Source: Liolophura sinensis
Lineage: Eukaryota; Mollusca; Polyplacophora; Chitonida; Chitonidae
Length of the DNA: 64,000 bases
Direction of reading: 5' to 3'
Assembly: GCF_032854445.1 (NCBI RefSeq)
Contig: NC_088295.1
Span: 67,003,249 to 67,067,248, forward strand
The position numbers were made by a program, and so were the translations under genes. Positions 56,415 through 64,000 of this stretch are shown in pieces (position 1 is the stretch's first letter; each line of letters starts with the position of its first letter). The notes beneath the pieces are model-generated. The model made no database searches. It was not told the origin of the DNA and was given only the letters and a program-made list of their open reading frames with translations.

Positions 56415-57199
56415 TTTGAAGTTTGGAAGCTGTACAATCAAACTCTGAAAGTTTCAAAAATGTCTGTGTTTATATGGCGTACCTGCAGTAGTTTACTGTA
56501 TTCAAAGTTTCATTTGTCTTTTTCAGTATAAAGTTTTACACAATATACAGGAAAAAAATGTTAAAATTTTAAGTCATACGTGACAAAAAAGGGTCAAGTT
56601 ACATAATGAATGAACTTGTGATCATTATACTGACATGACTGATACTTGTGGAAACACTATCTACTTACTAGCTGGAATGTCCCACACGTGCAGACCAAAA
56701 TATATACTTTTATCTCTGGAGGAATGCCTAGTTATTACCATACAACGTCATTGAGACGGCCTATTAACCCGGATTCGTGATGTCCAGTCATATACGTGTG
56801 TCGTCTGTTCGACTATTTGTGGTCAAAATCTCTGCCACACACGAAAACGTGAAAGCTGTCACGTCCTACATATCTCTCTCGGGTAGGCCTACACTACAGA
56901 CCGAAACTTTGTAACTTTCAGTATAAAGTAAGGTATATAATGTCCAAATTTAAGAGAAAATGAGGCACACTGTAACACAGATATTTAAACATATTTAAAG
57001 CGAAAAACAAGAATAAATACGTCTGAAGACTACATCTCATTCTTTTCCGCAGCAAGAGTTGCTACTAACCGGACTCGAGGCGTGAAGTTTGGTCTCAATT
57101 ACATGCTTCATGCCGTTCGCTTAGTGAGTACCAATCGTACTGTTTTCGTCGATCACCATCAACACAATGAATCTGAGATAATCAGACATTAACAATATC

Positions 57200-57484
57200 A
57201 CCATTAGAGCGTTACGAAGCAAACACTTACGTTAAACTCGCTCACTATCGGCGCTGTTGAAATCTACAACCGCAGCCTGACATGCCGGCTGAACGACCTT
57301 GATGTCCCCGGTGACCCCAAGGTCAAGGTCACGATTACGGGCTTATGGGATTATATCCGGGCTCTTGCCTCGGCCAGTAGTACTATTTTTTGCAGCCAGT
57401 GGCTAAGGGAGGTTGACTTGACGGTGGAAATATGGATAAATTACGCGCGATGGTTGTTAATGGTTGTAGGAGATAACAGTGAAA
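57200..57484. promoter_or_regulatory. Shared CPOX / tomosyn promoter region
   Basis: The two start codons are 1.07 kb apart and divergent. On the minus strand TTTAAC|GTAAGT (donor at 57225-57230) is a strong 5' splice site suited to a noncoding CPOX first exon upstream of 57231, so both transcription starts probably lie within roughly 57.23-57.48 kb. AGGTCAAGGTCA at 57320-57331 is a direct repeat of nuclear-receptor half-sites without spacing and contains TCAAGGTCA, the ERR/SF-1 type extended half-site; TGACCC at 57312 is an opposing half-site. Binding is inference. Confidence 0.55.
57432..57476 (+). other. Possible upstream open reading frame in tomosyn 5' leader
   Basis: ATG at 57432 opens a 14-codon frame ending TAA at 57474-57476, eight bases before the main ATG and in a different frame. 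It matters only if transcription starts upstream of 57432. Confidence 0.4.
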
Positions 57485-57598
57485 ATGAAGAAATTTAGGA
57501 CAGTGCTGGACGGTTTACGATCGTCCGTCGCAGCACCGACGAAATCGGAGATGGAGATCGAGGAAACGTTGCGGACGGAGCATTTCCAAGTGTGTAAG
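57485..57598 (+). CDS. STXBP5: Tomosyn exon 1 (coding part)
   Basis: 38 codons from ATG to EHFQVCK, with donor AAG|GTAAGA. The start is chosen because MKKF...VLDGL matches the known tomosyn N-terminus. Confidence 0.93.
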
Positions 57599-60500
57599 GT
57601 AAGATGTCAAATGACGGCTTGTTGCGAAGCTGGCGCTTAGGCTTGCGAATTATCGTTTAGCTCGTTGCTATCCTCATTCGTTTAATCGTGCATAACTGCA
57701 TAAGAATTGTTTTTGGTTTGCAGACTGTTCGACATGGGTTTCCATATCAACCAACGTCTGTTGCCTTCGATCCAGTTCAACGCATTCTAGCTATTGGTAC
57801 CAAATCGGGCTCACTGCGGATGTATCCTTTCGTTCTCGCGCATACTACCACTGCTGATCTGCATAATTTTTGATATGCCTGACAGATACAGCTTACTGTA
57901 CTTCATTGTTTATTATTTGTCATTCTCAGAAGTAAAAAAAATTAAGTGTGATACGTTCCAGATTTTATGATTGATTTATATATGTATTTGTAAAGATTGC
58001 ACGCAACACATAAACCCACATGTTTATTTATTAATTGTTTTTTTCCCTCATGATTGAAAAAAAGAAACATATCATGTCAGTGTCACTCAAAAATACAGGC
58101 ATCACATGGATTGCAGCTCAATCTTACCTGTGAAATGCTTTTAAATTTTGATGTGATTAGCTAGAAATAATTGCAGTTATAGGTGTTTCAGACTTTAGCT
58201 TCAATATAAAAACAAGAGCTTGTTGAAAAGTTTTATGTGATATTTATATGCATAATTTTAACACACTCCATTTTGATGTGACTGATTTGTGAGCTGCAGT
58301 AGTTGACAACATGCACACTACTTAGAAATGGAAATGAATGACAGCACTATAGTGAACCAAAATGTATTGTGGATACTGAGCCTAGTCTGTACTTCAGGTC
58401 ACATGACTAGCGGAGCCCTGTCACAAGCAGAGTACTATTTGGCCTCATTTGACAGATGACTTCCTCTTCATCTCCATTAGCCTGTCCAGTGTCCATGCAT
58501 GTTAATAAGGTTTATGGTGGACATAAATGCAAAGGGTATTATGGACATATTTGCATAAACATGTACTTACAGTTACCTTTGTTTATTTTCTCTGTATCTT
58601 GATATCTTTTCCACCTCCCTACGTGTTCATTTTCATTACTGTTATATACTGACATATTCCAGTCTCTCAATGGTGTCAGCCTAGATCAAAAATTGGGGTT
58701 AAAAAATTGGCATAATCACTTTAGGAGCAAAAGGATTTTTTCCCCTATGATTTGTAAGCTTTCAGAACTGAGTGGCCTCAAATGTATTTCAAACTCAAAT
58801 ACACCAAGTAAGGAGAGAAGTCATAGAAAATTGTTTTGTCCCCCAGGATTTGCACAAATATTTCTACCCTTGCTGCTACAGTAACATAAGGAGACATGCT
58901 TCTATGTGAGTGTGAAAAATTCTGGCAGTTTTCACAGATATACACTGTAACACTTGTTCATGTACATTATGCACATGAATTAGGTCTGGATTCATGTAGC
59001 CTCATTCCTGACAGGCTAGTGGCCAAGTATACATTTATATGACATAACCATGTGAGGATACCCAGCAGCATATGCCTTTTCTTAATTATAGCCATTCACT
59101 GAATGAATTCCCAGTGCCCATTCTCGACTACCAATCAGAATTTTGTTAACAGTCATAATTACCTCATATACTCTGGGGCTGCTTGGTCACTTGCCAAATG
59201 AATGCTCAGGAGAGGTGATAAAGTGCAAGAACATTGGAATCAACCAGAATTATATAGGAAAATAAATTGCTGGAAGGTAATCACATGGCTGATGTTAGAG
59301 CTAGGGAATTAAGCATGTGTATGTAGGCAGGTGGCATCCTGAGGCTTGAATACCTCTGTTTATATCTGTACTTCTACATTTCGATATTTAACTTTACACG
59401 TAAGGGTGTGTTGAAAGGATGACACCAGTACTGCTCTTTTCATCATTAGTTCGTGGTTCCAGAGGGTGTAGGTATATGAACTTATGCATTACATTCGCTT
59501 CGGGAGCGGTACATCCAGGTCAATCCTGGGTCGGGTCACACATAAGACTTTAAAAGAGGAAGTTATAGCTTCCTCGCGTGGCAATCAGCATTAAGGGGAT
59601 AGTGCAAGGACTGATTGACCCATATCAGTGTAATGGCGGGGCGACTTACTTGCCTTCAGTAAGTTGTCTCAGTGAAGCAGCACTAGATGAAGGAGCGGAA
59701 ATCTGTCCTCTGACAAGGAGGCACATTACCCGTACATGCACTCTAAGGACTCATTCGTCGTCATATGACTGAAAAATTATTAAGTACGACGTTGAACTCC
59801 AAGCACTCACTCACTTTGCATTATATAATATCAGTAGTGATCAGAAAAATTAGGTTAAGTTGATTCTGACTACCTTGAAGACACATGTTAACAACATGTG
59901 TTGCCATAGTAGTCACAGTCAACTATGATCTCTTTGTGCAAGTGGCCCCTGACGCATGCGAGAAATGTATTTCATAATTAACATCACAGTAAGTGATTTC
60001 CGTGGCACGTGAATTATCATACCTTTTGAATTCTTGGATCTGCGTTTAATAATGTTTATCTGGTGTACATGAAGAGTTTGTATGTGGCATGATAAGCGTG
60101 GTAGAGCAATAGGTTATCTGCCATGTTGGTGATCTACATGTGTTAACTTGGGATTGGAACATTACTCCAGCATGGCTGATAAAAGTAGGTCAGACAAACC
60201 CTGGGACATTTGCTGGGTAGAGTTGTTGTTGACATTGCTGTCAACACTGTCTGTGTGAGAAGGGACGGCTCAGTTAGTCTCTAGCCATAAGGGACACGAA
60301 ATGCCAATTCAGTCTGATTCTTAAACAACGAATTTGTAAATTCAGGTGCTGTCATTGTTTGTCAAGGCCTTGGTGACATTAAGTGGTCAATGGCACTCAC
60401 TGTTCCTTTTTGAAAACTTGCGTTCGGTGAACACCACTTTTTTCACCAATACGTCTTTCATGTAGCCAAGTTTATCAGCCACTTTCCAGAGGTCGATGGA

Positions 60501-63500
60501 TTACCCTGAAAACTGCAGTTTCCTCCCTGTTAAAGTGATCAACATCATATGAGTGTATAATTCGTCGTCGTGACGTTAACAACAATGACTCTTTCTGATT
60601 ACTATGGGCTTACACATAGATGCACGTCTGTACTTGTACATGTATGTGGGAAAGTTTGTCAGTAACTTCCCAAAGGCAGGTTGGCTTGGATGACATTAAA
60701 ACAATGATCAAATAAACTAAATTAGACAACGATCAAATCAAATCAACACTGCCAGCGTAATAACATGTCAGCACTGACAAGTTTTCTCAGTAGTTTATGA
60801 ATTAAACTACATGTACATGTAACATGTTAATTTGAACTGTTCAATGTGATATTAAATTTAGTAGAGTGGAACCATGTTCCCATCGACACACTGAATATTA
60901 AAGCGCACAAAATAGAATCAAATGGAATTTTTGAAACCACATATATACACATTTGGATTTCAGTTTGTGGATTCTGTTTGGTGTGTCGACGGTATAATAT
61001 TTATAAAAGGTGTACTATTTTCGCACCATCTTGAAAACTACATGTATTATGCTGCTTTCATGACACAAGACTGCTACACTTCTTTTGATATTATTATGAG
61101 ATGAAGAACAGATAATTATGTCAATTATACCTTCAAAGTGTCCCTCAAAATGTGTTCACTGCTCATGTTGAATGATGGACATGTGTAAAGCTGTCTTGAT
61201 AGACGGTCAGTACATGAATTTTGGCCTGATATGAACTACTGTACTTCAGGTTGTTTACCCTGTGTATGGCAATATATTATCAGATATGACGGGATGCAAA
61301 CCGCATTCTGATGGGCGAGCAGTGTCTCTAACTAATGATGCATGTACACAGCAGAGCAGAATCACTGGCTTATTTGTTAAATTACTCAAGTCACATGTAT
61401 GTGTGTGTGTTTTGTGATGACACAGATGGACACTTTGATACCATTGTCTGACATGGACACGCCCACTTTGCTTGTCCCTTAGGATGTATATCTGCATCTG
61501 ATAGTCCCCATGTCTGGACCCCTAGTCTGCCTGCCACTGTGCTTCCAGCAACTTGCTTACTGTACATGTGTGTACTTGTAAGTGTCCTGACCAGCTTATA
61601 GCAGCCTAATTAGCTCTCCCCAGGGCTTAATTGTCCAGTTGAAGGGTTAATTGATATGGAAAAATGCTGTTCTGGTTGTCATTAATGTTTGGTCATGTCC
61701 TTTAACTGTTGTATGGACATAGAGAAGTATGCACAATACTGGCTACATAAACTGAAAATTTGTTTCCATTTGATCACGGTGGAATATTTTGGCGTGTCAT
61801 TAGGCCGTCTTTTGTGGATATGTTGGAAAACTTACTTGACATTTAAGACATTTCAGTAATAAGTGTCACTGGGTGTTATCTGTCTGCATGTACATGTACA
61901 TATTATATGTATGTGTAGTTTGTAATTTTTGCATAAGCATGTTCTCTGTTGACACACACTCTGTTATCCACCAAAATAAGTGGGTCACATACTTCAATTA
62001 AATGTGATTTATGTGCTCTTTGTTTTGTGGAAATGAGGCGTGACTTTATTTGACATGTACCTGTACATCTCTGAATCTGTCCAGGATTTGTGTGATACAT
62101 GTATTTAATATGTATTGTTATTAGAGAACATTAATATATTATATATACATATACTTCTACATCTGAGGTTTTAAAACATATCTACACTTACCTGTTGTGC
62201 ATATACATGTACATGTAATTCTACATATACAGTAACTAGATAATATTTAAGTCTACATGCACCTTAAGACGTTGGTGGATGATACATATGCTTGTATGCA
62301 AGTATATGTATCTACCTGTAGGTACCAGTATGCTAGTATATATAGTCGAATCATTTTGCTCCGACCTGCTGTCACATACATGCATATAGATTTGCCAGAA
62401 TACTGATTTTCTGTGCAACATCTTGAAAGGAGATCATGAATCCAATAATAATCCACTCAGTCTGTAGGTATATAGCTATCGAGCTTCTCTGTCAGTAGGA
62501 GGGGATTTTAGGATACATGCTGGTGTCTTCATTGATGATTGGGTCTGTCAGATGTGCAATGTCTACAGCACGTAGCCCCAAGATTTCATTATTATTTTTT
62601 TTTTTAAGGGGGCCATGTTCTCACGAGGAAACTTGACAGTAGTTGCAATATTGGTTTTGATCAGATATCATATCTCGTAGTGCATTTTGTGTATATAGCA
62701 TATGCTGATTAATGGCACGTTTTAATCTGTGTGTAACAGATGTAAGTGTAGATATGTTTGATAAGTCATGCCCTTAACAGTGGAGTTGAATAGAGTCCAC
62801 CTTGCTTAAACACTGAGGCTGCCCATCTTGCTCATATGATACTAAAGATGTTTTAGAAACACTGAAACGCCCGCTTTGCAGTTTGGTGTGAGAAATATAC
62901 ACTTTTTATATTTTGGTAGGTATAACATGTAGATTGTTTTAGTCTCTGATATTGCGGTACAGCCTGAGCATCTTCATAGTGTACATGTGTCATAATATAA
63001 AGGATGTACTTGTATGAAATCAGAATTCATATCTGCGGCCATAAATGAATGTGAAAGAGTTGGAATTGAAAGTCAGCAGCTCATCCATCATCACTTTACG
63101 AATAAATAGGACTTGATCTGCTGGAGATTATAATTTTTTCATAGAGACCGGCTTCTAATATGTATGTGGCTAACACTTGAATTTGCGACCAATGTGTTTT
63201 TATCTTGGGCAGATTGTCAAGTGTTGCCTTCATTAGGCTTTATTGCCACCTGGTCCTATCTCTGACAGGGAAACTCAGGGGGGCAGTCTGCAGTCAGACC
63301 CATGTGTAAGCAATCAGGGTGTTGATGTAGGTGTTGTGGTGCTTTGCCCACTGAGCATGTCAATATTGGGTTGTTATGCAGACTTAGCTGGACAAACACT
63401 GCCCCTCTGTTCATATTGATTAGGCAGAGGTGTGTATGGCGGGTCCGGGCTTCAACGGTTTAACAAACCTATTAAGACGGCTGGTGTTTTGAATGACTTT

Positions 63501-64000
63501 TTTCCTAGCTTGACTTCATTAATTCCCTGTTTGGATTAGCGTGTTACATAATCGAAGGCAAACTAGGTGTATAGGGTGCTGGGCTGAAGGTAATGACAGA
63601 AAGAAATGGGATGGATTGACATTTTCTGCTAGTGTGATGGATATCAACAAAATGCATATACAATGTATGTACAAATCCAGAAATATACATATAGTACATG
63701 TACATGCTTACATACATGTAAATGTATTTTTACTCATCTGGAACCAAATATGCACATGTGTACTTGTTTAATAGTTGTGTATTTATTTTATCCTATCTAA
63801 ATGTAGAACATGCACATATGTTATCAACATGTATATGATGACTCCTAATGAATAAAACAAAAGTGACATTAATTTGGTGGTGCATTCAGGTGGGCTTATT
63901 TGTTACCATGTACTGGTTGACACTGTTGATTGCATACATGTACACATACCAGGATGGATTAGCTTAGTTTATACATGGTATGAGCTGCACTTATTGTGCT
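57485..64000 (+). CDS. STXBP5: Tomosyn (syntaxin-binding protein 5), first two coding exons; gene continues beyond window
   Basis: Tomosyn is a cytosolic protein with two WD40 beta-propellers and a C-terminal R-SNARE-like motif. It binds syntaxin/SNAP-25 and restrains vesicle fusion and neurotransmitter release. Exons 57485-57598 and 57724-57821 encode MKKFRTVLDGLRSSV..., EETLRTEHFQVCK, TVRHGFPYQPTSVAFDPVQR and ILAIGTKSGSLR. This matches the conserved N-terminus (EHFQ-CKTVRHGFPYQP-AFDP-Q-ILA-GT) of tomosyns and opens the first WD40 blade. The N-terminal linker is shorter than in mammals. The rest lies beyond the window, after an intron of at least 6.2 kb. Whether it is orthologous to STXBP5 or to a single ancestor of STXBP5/STXBP5L cannot be told from two exons. 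Confidence 0.93.
57724..57821 (+). CDS. STXBP5: Tomosyn exon 2
   Basis: Acceptor TTTGCAG ending at 57723. It encodes TVRHGFPYQPTSVAFDPVQR, ILAIGTKSGSLR and two bases (AT) of the next codon. The donor AT|GTATCC is weak but the only one that keeps the family match. Confidence 0.88.
57822..64000 (+). other. STXBP5: Tomosyn intron 2 (5' part)
   Basis: No further tomosyn exon was recognised. The sequence is AT-rich with many ACATGTACATGTA-type words (notably 61.88-62.35 and 63.65-63.72 kb) and one SINE near 59.5-59.8 kb. Confidence 0.7.
59480..59815 (+). mobile_element. SINE of the second family
   Basis: GGTCAATCCTGGGTCGGGTC (B-box-like), CACACATAAGACTTTAAAAG, CAGCATTAAGGGGATAGTGC, then CGTCGTCATATGACTGAAAA, ATTATTAAGTACGACGTTGA and AAGCACTCACTCAC. 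The 5' limit is uncertain. Confidence 0.75.

Noticed and set aside
63420-63480. GTGTATGGCGGGTCCGGGC as a possible tomosyn exon 3
   Set aside because: It gives YGGSG rather than the conserved GRPG and does not continue into the WD40 sequence.

Overview
The window is animal nuclear DNA. It holds interrupted genes with GT-AG introns, tRNA-derived SINEs, fold-back elements and many minisatellites. Two SINE families look like those of molluscs and related lophotrochozoans: one has the 3' end 'ATATTCTTGAGTACGGCG...' followed by AAATAAAT, the other ends '...AAGCACTCACTCAC'. I therefore infer a mollusc or a close relative such as a brachiopod; the species cannot be named from sequence alone.

Three protein-coding genes can be read exon by exon. 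(1) Plus strand, about 2.4-25.0 kb: Notum, a secreted carboxylesterase that removes palmitoleate from Wnt proteins. Twelve coding exons are visible. All reading-frame phases agree except at exon 1/2, where one base is missing, and between exons 3 and 4, where a conserved exon is not found. (2) Minus strand, 56.4 to 46.2 kb: a complete 13-coding-exon coproporphyrinogen III oxidase (CPOX) gene encoding 391 residues, with a mitochondrial leader; this is the antepenultimate enzyme of haem synthesis. (3) Plus strand from 57.5 kb to beyond the window end: the first two coding exons of tomosyn (STXBP5), a WD40 protein that binds syntaxin and inhibits vesicle fusion. CPOX and tomosyn are head-to-head and probably share a compact promoter at 57.2-57.5 kb. 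No functional link between the three genes is apparent.

Layout: 1-2.35 kb, flank with an old SINE; 2.35-2.94 kb, GC-rich presumptive Notum promoter; 3.2-12.3 kb, large first intron with two minisatellites; 12.3-24.65 kb, the remaining Notum exons, with exon 10 tightly enclosed by two large tandem arrays; 25-42 kb, no gene recognised (SINE copies, degenerate tandem repeats, a short hairpin); 42-46 kb, 3' flank of CPOX with two fold-back elements; 46-56.4 kb, CPOX; 57.5-64 kb, tomosyn exons 1-2 and a long intron.

The most unusual structure is at Notum exon 10. The upstream 53-bp minisatellite runs through the splice acceptor, so its last unit contains the functional acceptor and the first bases of the exon. 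The downstream 42/48-bp array begins a few bases after the donor of the same exon. Also notable are a 40-residue polybasic insertion with a furin-like site in Notum, a nuclear-receptor half-site cluster in the shared promoter, a CTCF-like motif, and a roughly 410-bp inverted repeat downstream of CPOX.
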